A stretch of DNA of 64,000 nt, from contig NZ_JAUKWQ010000013.1 in the NCBI RefSeq assembly GCF_030504645.1, forward strand, positions 81,822 through 145,821, given 5' to 3'. Under the pieces are notes generated by a model. The model had not been told where the DNA came from, did no database searches, and worked only from the letters and a program-made list of their open reading frames with translations. The DNA is from Rhizobium oryzicola (GTDB lineage: Bacteria; Pseudomonadota; Alphaproteobacteria; Rhizobiales; Rhizobiaceae). Each line of letters opens with the position of its first letter. The first letter of the stretch is position 1. The position numbers and the translations under genes are program-made. Positions 54,445 to 63,846 of this stretch are shown here, piece after piece.

Positions 54445-55458
54445 ATGTCAGATTTTGCACGTTCACGACTTGGCCTCACCGGCAGCGTCTTTGCCGCTGT
54501 CGCCCGCTGGCTTGATGCTCTCCGCGGCTCGACGGGTTGCTTCTTTACCTTTCACCGAGGCGCACCCGGTGAGATATGGTCAGGATTGCCGAATCGAAAC
54601 TTCTACCTGGATCTCGCTTTCCTCGACAGCCTCCTCAGTCATCTCAAGGCCAGCGGACGCAATATTGTGACAGTGGAGGAAGGACGTCGTCTAGCTGCCG
54701 ATTCGACAACCTCCGAACAATTCGTGAATTTTTCCATCGATGACTGTTACCGGGATACCTACGAGCTGGTCCTCCCGGTGTTTCGACGTCACGGCGTTCC
54801 CGTGACACTGTTCGTGACGACGGGTATTCCAGACGCCACACTTCCTCTCTATTGGGCCGGCCTCGAAGATATCCTGAGGAGCCAGGACACTATCGTGCTT
54901 GGCGGCAAGGTGATCGACATCCGGGCGATGGACCAGAAGGCGTGGGCCTATCAGGCACTTCAGACACTGTGGGACGGTCCAATGCTGGATGCGCACTATC
55001 GTCACTTCTGCTCGGAAAACGGAATTGACGAAGAACAGATCTTCATGAGGCATGCGATCACTTGGGATATGCTTTCCGAACTCGCAAGGGATCCGCTCGT
55101 GGAGATCGGGTCGCATACCGTCGCGCACCGCAGAATTTCGACTCTTTCTCCAGAAGCCGCATGGCATGAGATGGCAGACAGTCGCCAGCGCCTGCGCGAA
55201 AAACTGGGTGTACCCGCCAACCATTTTGCCTTTCCCTATGGTCGTATGAACGATTGCGGTCCACGTGACTTTGCGATCGCCCGGGAGGTTGGCTATGAAA
55301 GCGCAGGCACGACAACCAAAGGGCTTTTAAGAGCTGGCCCTGTTCCGTATGCCTATCCCCGCATCACCTTGAATGGTGCGCACCGCAATATCCTCGTACC
55401 GGAGTTCCATCTCAGCGGTGCTTCCAGTATCGCGGCCAAGGTGCTTGGTCGTGTCTGA
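54445..55458 (+). CDS. NodB-type polysaccharide deacetylase
   Basis: 337 residues with a NodB homology domain: the metal/base motif D99-D100 in NFSIDDCYRD, metal histidines H224 and H228 in GSHTVAHRR and FAFPYGRMND. No signal peptide is apparent, so it probably acts on cytoplasmic or membrane-bound intermediates carrying N- or O-acetyl groups. The stop overlaps the next gene's GTG by eight bases. Confidence 0.85.
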   Translation: MSDFARSRLGLTGSVFAAVARWLDALRGSTGCFFTFHRGAPGEIWSGLPNRNFYLDLAFLDSLLSHLKASGRNIVTVEEGRRLAADSTTSEQFVNFSIDDCYRDTYELVLPVFRRHGVPVTLFVTTGIPDATLPLYWAGLEDILRSQDTIVLGGKVIDIRAMDQKAWAYQALQTLWDGPMLDAHYRHFCSENGIDEEQIFMRHAITWDMLSELARDPLVEIGSHTVAHRRISTLSPEAAWHEMADSRQRLREKLGVPANHFAFPYGRMNDCGPRDFAIAREVGYESAGTTTKGLLRAGPVPYAYPRITLNGAHRNILVPEFHLSGASSIAAKVLGRV

Positions 55459-56593
55459 GGAAAAGCTGCGGGTCATTTCTATTGCACACACGGCGGTATC
55501 GCGTGCGGCGGGCAGGCTGCGCTATGCTCCACTTGCAGGCATGGTTGATCTCGACGTTCACCTGGTCGTGCCGCAACGTTGGAAGCAGTTTGGGCGAGAG
55601 ATGCAGGCGGATCCTCCGGGCGATCCAGGTGTCACCACACACGTGCTGCCGATTCTGTTTCCGCATATAAGGCCATTTAGCTGGTATCTGCATGTCTACC
55701 GCCAGCTGAGCCCACTCATTCGGCAAGTCAGACCGCATGTCATCCATCTTTGGGAGGAGCCCTGGAGCCTGGTGGCACTGCAAGCTTGCTTTCTGAAACA
55801 GGATGCCGCTCTCGTTCTGGAAGTCGATCAAAACATCCTGAAGCGCCTGCCGCCCCCTTTCGAAGGCATTCGCAAGACGGTTCTCGGCCGCACGGCCCAT
55901 ATTCTTTCTCGTAGTCACGATGCGACAAGTGTCGTGAAAGCATGCGGCTATCGTGGACCCGTCAGCATGATCGGCTATGGTATCGATACAGCCATCTTCA
56001 AGCCATTACAGTCGAGCACCTTCGAACGATCAGAATTGGTGCTGGGTTATGTAGGCCGGTTGATTGAAGAAAAAGGCATACAGGATGCACTTCAGGCTAT
56101 GGCACGCACGCCGATACCGGTGTCGCTGAAGCTCATGGGTGAAGGCCCTTATGAGCATACAATCCGAAAAATGGCGGCAGAACTCGGCCTTACAGAACGA
56201 GTCAGCATAAGGCCGTGGGGTAAGCCGGAAGACGTGGCTGACTTCCTGCGATCTCTGGATGCTACTCTGCTTCTCACCCACACGACGCCGGTCGTTAAGG
56301 AGCAATTCGGACGTGTGATTATCGAGGCGCAAGGATGCGGCATACCCGTCATCGGGGCTGCCTCCGGTGCGATACCGGATGTTATCGGACAAGGTGGGTG
56401 GATTGTTCCGGAACGTGACCCGGAGGCGCTGGCAAAGCTCATCCAGACCATTGGAACCGGTCGCGAAGCGTTTCAGGAAAAATCCGCTATGGCGCTTCGA
56501 AATGTGACACAGAGGTTTACCTATCAGGCCGTTGCTCATCAAATGCTTGCTGCCTGGAAGGCAGCAAGCATGATCTCACGTGTCAAACAATAG
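55451..56593 (+). CDS. GT4-family glycosyltransferase
   Basis: 380 residues from GTG 55451, which gives an eight-base overlap (GTGTCTGA) with the deacetylase stop; upstream ATGs would extend deeply into that gene. The GT-B donor domain shows LGYVGRLIEEKGIQDALQAM, LMGEGPYEHTI and EQFGRVIIEAQGCGIPVIGA (EX7E). Last gene of the plus-strand polysaccharide run; it faces the glycoside hydrolase gene tail to tail. Confidence 0.87.
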   Translation: MSEEKLRVISIAHTAVSRAAGRLRYAPLAGMVDLDVHLVVPQRWKQFGREMQADPPGDPGVTTHVLPILFPHIRPFSWYLHVYRQLSPLIRQVRPHVIHLWEEPWSLVALQACFLKQDAALVLEVDQNILKRLPPPFEGIRKTVLGRTAHILSRSHDATSVVKACGYRGPVSMIGYGIDTAIFKPLQSSTFERSELVLGYVGRLIEEKGIQDALQAMARTPIPVSLKLMGEGPYEHTIRKMAAELGLTERVSIRPWGKPEDVADFLRSLDATLLLTHTTPVVKEQFGRVIIEAQGCGIPVIGAASGAIPDVIGQGGWIVPERDPEALAKLIQTIGTGREAFQEKSAMALRNVTQRFTYQAVAHQMLAAWKAASMISRVKQ

Positions 56594-56616
56594 TGCTCAC
56601 AGCTCACCCTACATCC

Positions 56617-57975
56617 TTATCGCGTGACAAGGGCCATATAGGTTTCGCCGGCCGGCAAAGCTTCGAATATGAAACGATCGCCGGACGGCTTGTGAACGGA
56701 TCTAAGGCCATCCCAGCCCCACAACTCGATTTTGCGTGCTCCCGCAGGAAGCGTAATTTCCCACCGACCATCTTTTACATCAGTCCAACCACGTCTGTTG
56801 TTCCACACGAAAAGATCTGCATCCGCCCCGGTTAGATGCAGGGTACCGCTGTGATAGGGGTCGGAGGAGACAATCGTCATGTCGCCCGCCAATTTAAGTA
56901 CCCTTTGCAGAACCTTGGCGCGCTCCTCAGGTTTCCATGGGTTGGCTGCCACTGCCATCGCATAGCCAGGTCCGTCGACATCAGGCGTGTCAGGCAATCC
57001 CCAGGGGAAAGCCAACGCCGTTGCAGGGCGTCCGTTTGCACCGACAATCCCCATATTATCCCAGAAAGCCGTTAGAAAAAGCTTGGCAACAACCTGCGCA
57101 TCCGTCCAAGAGCCAGACCGCGAGATATTGAATTCCGTCGAGTAGAAGTTGATATCGCGCTTCAGCCCCATGGCCGCTTTTATACGGTCAAAGCAACTTT
57201 GCGCAGAGAATTCCCGCCCCTTGATCAGCGGATACCAGCGGTCATTATAATAAGTGTGCAGATCGATGCCATCGAGTTTTCCCGATTCCAAGAGATCAGC
57301 AATCACCGGACCATAACCCCTTAACGTCGCGTCGCCATCGATATTGCAGGCGGCAAAACCGGCAGGAACGACCTTCAACTGCGCATCGACCGAGTGGATG
57401 CCATCCGCAAGCCCCTCAAGTGCGTCTCGATAAGCTTTCTTCGGGATCGTATTCTGAACATCGGGTTCATTGATAGCGGTATAAAGCGTCGCACCGAAAT
57501 CCCTGATGCCGTGTTCGCGCCCCCACTCTCCATTTGGCCGGAACCGCCGCGAGAATTCCACTCCCGCTCGAAACCAGTCATGGTAGGAACCGATCGGCTG
57601 GGGCGGATTCAGTGTTTGATAGCTACCCTCATATTCGAACAGAATAATCGGAGTTATCCCATTCTTATAAGCCTCCATCATAGCATCATCAAAATTATGG
57701 ACCTGCGGAATACGATCAACGGTTCGCCAGCCATAGGAATTCATACGTCCCAGACGCGCGTCGACCCAGTGAAGCGCCTCATACAGAGGTGCTGTCGGCC
57801 GCCCCGTAAGGTGGGTGACGATGTTGCCGGTACCGACCTTCCAACGGACCGGAATAGCATCCGCAACTGCCACGACAGGAATGAGGCACACGAAGCAAAT
57901 GAGGATATAACGGCAGACTTTAGATAGGTTCCAGGCTAAGGACACCTTACAGACTCCGAGGTTTGCAAGCCACAT
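56617..57975 (-). CDS. Clan GH-A glycoside hydrolase, secreted or membrane-anchored
   Basis: 452 residues from ATG 57975, with a signal or anchor segment around 23-40 (ILICFVCLIPVVAVADA). A TIM-barrel domain has a probable acid/base in YTAINEPDV and a nucleophile in FYSTEFNISR, the NEP...E pattern of clan A (GH39/GH5-like). A C-terminal beta domain follows. Starts at 58029 or TTG 58047 are possible and none has a clear ribosome binding site. Its place beside the polysaccharide genes suggests trimming or turnover of that polymer. Exact family not assigned. Confidence 0.75.
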   Translation of the reverse strand: MWLANLGVCKVSLAWNLSKVCRYILICFVCLIPVVAVADAIPVRWKVGTGNIVTHLTGRPTAPLYEALHWVDARLGRMNSYGWRTVDRIPQVHNFDDAMMEAYKNGITPIILFEYEGSYQTLNPPQPIGSYHDWFRAGVEFSRRFRPNGEWGREHGIRDFGATLYTAINEPDVQNTIPKKAYRDALEGLADGIHSVDAQLKVVPAGFAACNIDGDATLRGYGPVIADLLESGKLDGIDLHTYYNDRWYPLIKGREFSAQSCFDRIKAAMGLKRDINFYSTEFNISRSGSWTDAQVVAKLFLTAFWDNMGIVGANGRPATALAFPWGLPDTPDVDGPGYAMAVAANPWKPEERAKVLQRVLKLAGDMTIVSSDPYHSGTLHLTGADADLFVWNNRRGWTDVKDGRWEITLPAGARKIELWGWDGLRSVHKPSGDRFIFEALPAGETYMALVTR

Positions 57976-58505
<530 letters not shown>

Positions 58506-58746
58506 AAATCAAGTCGGGCAGAAAAGGCACCTATTCAGCTAGTCCCCCGGAGTTCGGGAATGTTTCAAAAAGTGCCAGAATGATTACTAAATTATTGTTT
58601 ATATTGACATTTTTCCATTATAGAATTTTTATGGCGGCACAACGCGATGCCGCCTCGACAGTCCACGACGCCCGGTTCCGGTGCCCGGTTTTCTGCCCGA
58701 AATAGCGTGTGTCACGTTGCCTTTGAAGCCGCGGAAAGGACGCGAA

Positions 58747-60153
58747 ATGGCAAGGGTGCACCTCACAGATAAATTAATTGAAGGACTGGAACTCACTTCG
58801 GACTGGGAGAGCCGATACGAGATTTTCGACGCATCGGTGAACAATCTGGCGATAAGGGTCGGCTCCATCAACAAGTCCTTCGTTCTCCTCGCCCGCTTTC
58901 GCCAAGGGGATAACAGCACCCGGCGCAAATTGGGAAAGTTTCCCGATATGACCACGGAAGCGGCGCGTGTTGCGGCACATCGATGGAACGAGCAGCTCGC
59001 CGCCGGAATCGATCCGACCATCGAAGTCGAGAGAGCGAGGGAAGCGGAAGCGCTCAGATTGAGAAGCACCTTCGCGTCTGTCGTGCGCGACTATGTCGCC
59101 TACATTCCAAATCGACCCAGAAACCTCAGCGTCCCGGCAGAGACAAAATTCATCGAGAGCATCCTGCTCAATCCGTCTAAAAACCCCTGGCTGAACAAGC
59201 CGATCTCGGAAGTCACCGATCTGGATGTCATGAATCTCGTGAAGGCCCTTCGGGCCCGCACCCCCGCACAGGCATTCACGTGCTTTAGGACGCTGAAGAC
59301 TTTTTTTCGATGGGCTATGGCCCCGGATCGCCGGCTCGAGATCGGCCTCCAGCACAATCCAATCGAGTTCCTTTCTGCCAAAACGCTTCAGCTCGAAAAA
59401 AACGAGCGTGACCGCGTGCTAGGTTACGAAGAGACCCATGCCTTCCTCAAGGCATCGACCGAAATGCCGTATCCCTATGGCCCCTGCCTTAGAACTCTCA
59501 TCGAAACCGGACAGCGGATCGGCGCGGTGTCAGGAATGCGATGGTCTCAACTCAACCTTGAAAGGAAACTCTGGACCATCCCCGGATCGAGGAGCAGAAG
59601 AGCCACCGCCGGAAGAACCTCGAAGGCCCAGTCCGATCACGAAATCCCCCTATCCGACAACATGTGCGAGATGCTGCGTGCTCTGAAGGTCACTCTGACA
59701 GATGATCACGGCGACTACGTCTTCAGCTTCACCAGGGGAGCGACGCCTCTGGGCAGTTTCAGCAACCTGAAACGCGACACGACGCGCAACAGGAAGGGAG
59801 CGGGCGGGCGAGGTTCCACAAAGCGGGTCGAGGACGAGGCTGAGGCCGCCAACGGGCGTTTCGACCGCTTGATGCGGGACATCGTCACAACGACCGGGAT
59901 CGAGTACAACAAGTGGGTCTGGCACGACATACGCCGTACGGTGAGGACGCATCTTGATCCGATCACCGGTCGTACGGAAGTCGCCGAAGCGGCTATCGGT
60001 CATGGCCAGAAAGGCATCGTCAGGGTCTACAACCTACATAAGTTCAGACCCGAAATTCGCCGCGGGTTCAATGCCTGGTCGTCACTACTTCGAAGAGTCG
60101 AGGCAGGGAAGTGCACCATCGCCGAGTGGGAGCACGACAATGATGTCCTCTAG
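58747..60153 (+). CDS. Tyrosine-type site-specific integrase (P4-like)
   Basis: 468 residues with an N-terminal arm-binding DUF4102-like domain, a core-binding helical domain (about 105-200) and a catalytic domain. Catalytic residues visible are R257 (TGQRIGAV), a basic/H300 region (KAQSDHEIPLS), H393 and R396 (HDIRRT), H419 (AIGHGQ) and Y428 (VYNLHK). All are intact, so it is probably functional. Start ATG 58747 follows GGAAAGGAC. An AT-rich 60-base stretch (58575-58632) probably contains the promoter. It presumably recombines the adjacent tRNA-fMet site. Overlaps the next gene by 14 bases. Confidence 0.92.
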   Translation: MARVHLTDKLIEGLELTSDWESRYEIFDASVNNLAIRVGSINKSFVLLARFRQGDNSTRRKLGKFPDMTTEAARVAAHRWNEQLAAGIDPTIEVERAREAEALRLRSTFASVVRDYVAYIPNRPRNLSVPAETKFIESILLNPSKNPWLNKPISEVTDLDVMNLVKALRARTPAQAFTCFRTLKTFFRWAMAPDRRLEIGLQHNPIEFLSAKTLQLEKNERDRVLGYEETHAFLKASTEMPYPYGPCLRTLIETGQRIGAVSGMRWSQLNLERKLWTIPGSRSRRATAGRTSKAQSDHEIPLSDNMCEMLRALKVTLTDDHGDYVFSFTRGATPLGSFSNLKRDTTRNRKGAGGRGSTKRVEDEAEAANGRFDRLMRDIVTTTGIEYNKWVWHDIRRTVRTHLDPITGRTEVAEAAIGHGQKGIVRVYNLHKFRPEIRRGFNAWSSLLRRVEAGKCTIAEWEHDNDVL

Positions 60154-61084
60154 CGATAATACACCGGTCGCCCGTGAAGAACTTCATTCTCTGGTCTGGA
60201 GCATGCCGGTGGGGGCAGCGGCAAAGAGATTCGGTGTCTCCGGAAGCTACCTAGCCAGAATATGCAAGGCGCTTGCCGTGCCTACCCCTCCACGTGGATG
60301 GTGGGCGAAGGTCCGCGCCGGTCAACATCTCACACCGCCGGAACTTCCGCCTGCAATGCCGGGATTCCCGAGGGAATGGACAAAATCTGGTATCATTGGG
60401 CAGCCGATGTGGACATTCTACAACATGTTTTCCGAGACGGTACGGGAACCTGTCCCATATAAGCATCCGCTCGTGAGAATAGCGTCTACAGCCTACGCCA
60501 AAGCGAAATTGAGCGGTGACGGTCACCATCTGGCACCCCGAGGATCGCGATCGATCGACCTGTTGTGCACCGCCGCCACCGTGAATGAAGCATTGGAACT
60601 GGCCGACATGCTTTTCGCTCGACTTGCTCTCCATGGTCACCGGGTCTGGGTCACTCCCGGCCACGGGCTCCATCGGCCCGTCATACAGAACTGTATCACG
60701 CCGCTGCGTTACACCAAAAACGCGACGGGTACCGTTTGGAAGCCAAAGAGGCCAACCATAACGGTCATAGGAGGCGTCGCCGTCGGGCTTGCAATTCTGG
60801 AGATCAGCAAGGAGGTCGAAATGCGGTACGTCGGCGACGGGATTTTTGTTAAGGCGGCGTCGTGTAGGAGCGTTCCGGGCATCACATGGACCGAGTGGCA
60901 GAGGCTCCCCATAGGCCGCTTCAAGGTCGTGGCCTATGATCCTAGCGCTCGCTGCGCCTGGCAACGGGATTGGATTGTAACACGCCGAAGGTCGGCGGCA
61001 CGTCTCGTCAGGGAAGTGGTCGAGGCTCTTGTAGAGATTGCTGCAACCCTTCCGCAAACCCGCTCTTGTCTTCCGGACAACTAG
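60140..61084 (+). CDS. HTH-containing protein of unknown function, coupled to integrase
   Basis: 314 residues. The N-terminus carries a helix-turn-helix-like segment (REELHSLVWSMPVGAAAKRF then GVSGSYLARICKALAVPTPP, RGWWAKVRAG), a motif I recall from many unannotated accessory-region proteins. The rest, including LADMLFARLALHGHRVWVTP and TVIGGVAVGLAILEIS, has no family I recognise. The start (ATG 60140 or 60143) lies inside the integrase end, implying coupled translation. It could be a regulator or excision factor, but it is large for the latter. Confidence 0.65.
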   Translation: MMSSSDNTPVAREELHSLVWSMPVGAAAKRFGVSGSYLARICKALAVPTPPRGWWAKVRAGQHLTPPELPPAMPGFPREWTKSGIIGQPMWTFYNMFSETVREPVPYKHPLVRIASTAYAKAKLSGDGHHLAPRGSRSIDLLCTAATVNEALELADMLFARLALHGHRVWVTPGHGLHRPVIQNCITPLRYTKNATGTVWKPKRPTITVIGGVAVGLAILEISKEVEMRYVGDGIFVKAASCRSVPGITWTEWQRLPIGRFKVVAYDPSARCAWQRDWIVTRRRSAARLVREVVEALVEIAATLPQTRSCLPDN

Positions 61085-61199
61085 TTCGGACAAGGTTACC
61101 GAGCTCCCGATGCTCCTGCCGGTTCGCAGTAGGCCGCTGGCTCTTGTGATTTCAGCGTTTCCCCATATCCTGGCTCAACCCGGAATAGCGGTGGGGCCC

Positions 61200-61439
61200 A
61201 TGTCGAGATTCCTGATCGTAGTGCTTGTTGTGTTGGCTGGTGCATGCGGCGCGTCGGCCCGGACTTTAACAGTGGCCACCTGGAACCTCGGGTGGCACAT
61301 GGACATCCATCCGGCGGAAAGATGGATTTCCGAGCGTGACAAGACATACGCACCCAATGTCACGGGAGACCGGAGGAGGTCAGATACTTCCCACATAGGA
61401 TCATTGTCCGCTGATCGTACGGGCGGACCTCTGAAATGA
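61200..61439 (+). pseudogene. Truncated endonuclease/exonuclease/phosphatase family remnant
   Basis: A 79-codon frame with a signal peptide (FLIVVLVVLAGACGASA) followed by LTVATWNLGWHMDIH, the start of the EEP nuclease fold, and AERWISERDKTYAP. After about 55 residues the similarity ends and the remaining 24 codons are unrelated, while the family needs about 250 residues or more. An internal deletion that kept the reading frame is likely, since the TGA still overlaps the next ATG (ATGA). Not expected to be active. Confidence 0.6.
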
Positions 61440-63178
61440 GATTGCGTTGGGTACCGTTGTTCGTCGGAGCGCTTTTGTCGCTGGCTTCCTTTCAGTCCGC
61501 GCGGGCGGACGCCACGCTGGAGCGAGTGCCCATACAGAACGCGCCTCCTGTGCTGCTGTTGAAGGGCGAGTTCTCCCTGTCGGATAATCCTGCGGCCTTG
61601 GCGCGGGAAGTCGCGGCGACTGGCGCTAAAGCGATCACGTTCAACAGCAACGGGGGCAACGTGGTCTCGGCCATGGCCTACGGGCGGATGATTCGCTCGC
61701 TCGGCTTGGCGACGTTTCAGCTGAGGGCCGCCCAATGCGCCTCCGCCTGCACGCTGGCGTTCCTCGGCGGCGTTATCCGCCAAGCGGAGCCCGGGTCCGT
61801 CGGCGTCCACCAGTCTTCGTTCTCTCCGGAGAGCGGCGTGGAAGGCCGTGCTGCGGTCGCCGCTGTCCAGACCATGACCGCCGAGATCATGACGTACCTG
61901 ATCGAGATGGGGGTCGATCCCAAGCTTCTGCAACTGAGCCTCTCCGTCCCGAGCGACGACATGCGTTACCTGACGGCCGCCGAAATGGCAGCCTATCGAG
62001 TCACCGCTGGCAGTATGGCGGACGTTTCGCAGCAGTTGGCCTCGCCGCCGCCGGCTTCTGCGGCCATTACCCCGGCCCCGCCCGCAAAACCAGAGACCCC
62101 TGCCCGGACACCCGAGGATAAAGCCAAAGCGCTCACCGCCGCCTACTACGACGCATGGTCGCGGCGCAACTCGGACGCAATGGCCTCCCTGGAGAGGCTG
62201 TATGCGACCACCGTGGACTTCTACGGAAAGCCGACGGCGGGGGAAGCCGTCATGGAGCAGAAGCGGGATTTCGGCGACCGCTGGCCCGTGAGGGCTTACA
62301 GCGCCAGGATCGAAAGCCTTCGCGTAACCTGCTCGGGGACATGCCGAGTCGACGGTTCGGTCGACTGGTACGCCCGCAGGGAAAGTGGAGATCGCGTATC
62401 GTCAGGCACCGCCGAATTTTCCCTAACGTGGGACACCGCAAGCGGACAGATAGTCTCCGAGGCGGGCAAGGTCGTCGAAATGGACAAAGGCCTGTCGTCT
62501 CCGCATAGGTTGATATCGCAATGGCAGGCGCAGAACACCGCGTGTCGGGGAGGCAGCGGCGACTCCCCGGAAACGATAACAGCATGCGATCGTCGAGAGG
62601 TGCTCGGTGCCAAGCTGAAAGCGGTCGGCTGGTGCTACGGCCGCGAAGGCGAAGCAGGCTACCAGATGGACTGGCACGCTTGCGGCTCGTCCGCCGGACA
62701 GGATGGCGCGGCGTCCACGCAGGCGTACCTGAGCGCGTCCCGCCCGAGCCCGACGGAGTACCGCGTGCACGCGGCGTTCACCGGGAAAACGGTGCTACCC
62801 GACTTCAAGGGCCGCGACCGCGACTTCAATACGTTCAGGACACGCATCCGCGACGGGATGCTTCAGGGGCCGAATTTCGCCGGTCACTACACTGTCATCC
62901 AGATCGGATGCGGTACGGGGTGTTCGTTCGCCATCGTAGCCGACAATCTTACTGGCCGACCCCTAAATTTTCCCCGCGGCGGGGAAAACAACATGTACCT
63001 CGATCTGGACTACAGGCGTGACAGCCGTCTGCTGTCGGCGCAGTGGCTGGACTACGACCAGCACACGTGCTTCGTCGAGTTCTTCGCCTTCGATGGCGGA
63101 ATATGGAAGCAGCTGTCGAAGGCGGCCCTGGGGAACGACGAGACCTGCCTGAAGCCGATCCGGGAAAACCTTCGTTGA
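61436..63178 (+). CDS. Periplasmic ClpP-like protein with additional C-terminal domains
   Basis: 580 residues. Signal peptide (about 1-24); ClpP/crotonase-like domain (about 30-200) with FNSNGGNVVSAMAYGRMI, a probable nucleophile S103 in QCASACTLAFLGG and H125 in GSVGVHQSSF (COG3904-like). A Pro-rich linker (about 203-225) is followed by an NTF2/SnoaL-like domain (about 225-345). A Cys-rich module (CRGGSGDS...CDRREVLGAKL...GWCYG) comes next, and a C-terminal domain with GHYTVIQIGCGTGCSFAIVAD. The ATG overlaps the stop of the EEP remnant. Probably a periplasmic serine protease with binding modules; substrate unknown. Confidence 0.75.
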   Translation: MRLRWVPLFVGALLSLASFQSARADATLERVPIQNAPPVLLLKGEFSLSDNPAALAREVAATGAKAITFNSNGGNVVSAMAYGRMIRSLGLATFQLRAAQCASACTLAFLGGVIRQAEPGSVGVHQSSFSPESGVEGRAAVAAVQTMTAEIMTYLIEMGVDPKLLQLSLSVPSDDMRYLTAAEMAAYRVTAGSMADVSQQLASPPPASAAITPAPPAKPETPARTPEDKAKALTAAYYDAWSRRNSDAMASLERLYATTVDFYGKPTAGEAVMEQKRDFGDRWPVRAYSARIESLRVTCSGTCRVDGSVDWYARRESGDRVSSGTAEFSLTWDTASGQIVSEAGKVVEMDKGLSSPHRLISQWQAQNTACRGGSGDSPETITACDRREVLGAKLKAVGWCYGREGEAGYQMDWHACGSSAGQDGAASTQAYLSASRPSPTEYRVHAAFTGKTVLPDFKGRDRDFNTFRTRIRDGMLQGPNFAGHYTVIQIGCGTGCSFAIVADNLTGRPLNFPRGGENNMYLDLDYRRDSRLLSAQWLDYDQHTCFVEFFAFDGGIWKQLSKAALGNDETCLKPIRENLR

Positions 63179-63235
63179 ACGATGTCTGTGTATGGACGAC
63201 TAATCGTGGAGTTCGGCCCAGTGCGGATGTGTGAC

Positions 63236-63500
63236 TTAGGCCGTCAGGGCACCCTCGCCTTCGGTAGATCTCGTGACCGTTCCGCCCGCCGTCGAAACCG
63301 ATATCCGTCCCTCGAGAACAATCATCGTGTCGTCAACAGCTATGGTTTCGGTCAGTGACTGGTTGGATGCGTACCGGCCTTAGCCGATCGTGACCGGCCC
63401 GCCATTCCTCTCGTCCACGAGGTTGCCGACAGATTTCGGCATCCTGTCCCGAGGAACGCTCGAGGGTCGCGTCAGACACGTTGAATTTCTGCACTTTCAT
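63236..63500 (-). pseudogene. Decayed EutQ-like cupin gene
   Basis: Minus strand from ATG 63500, which has an AGGAGA ribosome binding site. The first codons read MKVQKFNVSDATLER; after a frameshift the next frame reads RMPKSVGNLVDERNGGPVTI, then a TAA where GYGRYA is expected (TAA for a Tyr codon). The same frame then reads ETIAVDDTMIVLEGRISVST before an internal deletion and the end EGEGALTA. This matches my memory of the small ethanolamine-utilisation EutQ-type cupins. At least one frameshift, one stop and one deletion make it inactive. Confidence 0.65.
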
Positions 63501-63846
63501 CTGTGGTCTCCTGTCTCCCTCTGGGAGATAGTGCCGGTGCCCGCCCGGAACCGCCCAAGCGGTCACAAGCTCATGTCCAACGTCGGCCGGGGCTCATTGG
63601 AGCATTCTGCGAAATTAAGGACCGCCGCGAGGTCCGCATTGCGCCAATAGGAGACATGAACTGCTTGGAAGTTGACGGCAGCAAAAGGGGCCGAGAGACC
63701 GTCAGATAGCGGGCTCTGAAACGCGACAGCGGACATGCCCTCTGCACATCTTCTATCTCCAATTGGATTGATCCATCTCTCTGCGGTCGCCTTCATTCCC
63801 TGCCAAGTCCTGTGCTAAAGCCTTGTCGTCGATATGGAGGCAATAG
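63501..63846. other. Interval without a supported gene
   Basis: No gene is supported in these 346 bases. The left end holds the leader of the cupin pseudogene. GTCCGCATTGCGCCAATAGG (63631-63650) and CAGCGGACATGC resemble short sequences I recall as recurrent in rhizobial intergenic DNA. The right end holds the ribosome binding site GGAGG (63836-63840) for the TetR gene. Confidence 0.4.

Noticed and set aside
63563..63796. 77-codon minus-strand frame with YWRNADLAAVLNF
   Set aside because: Resembles the translation of a recurrent rhizobial intergenic sequence rather than a protein family; no ribosome binding site or domain.
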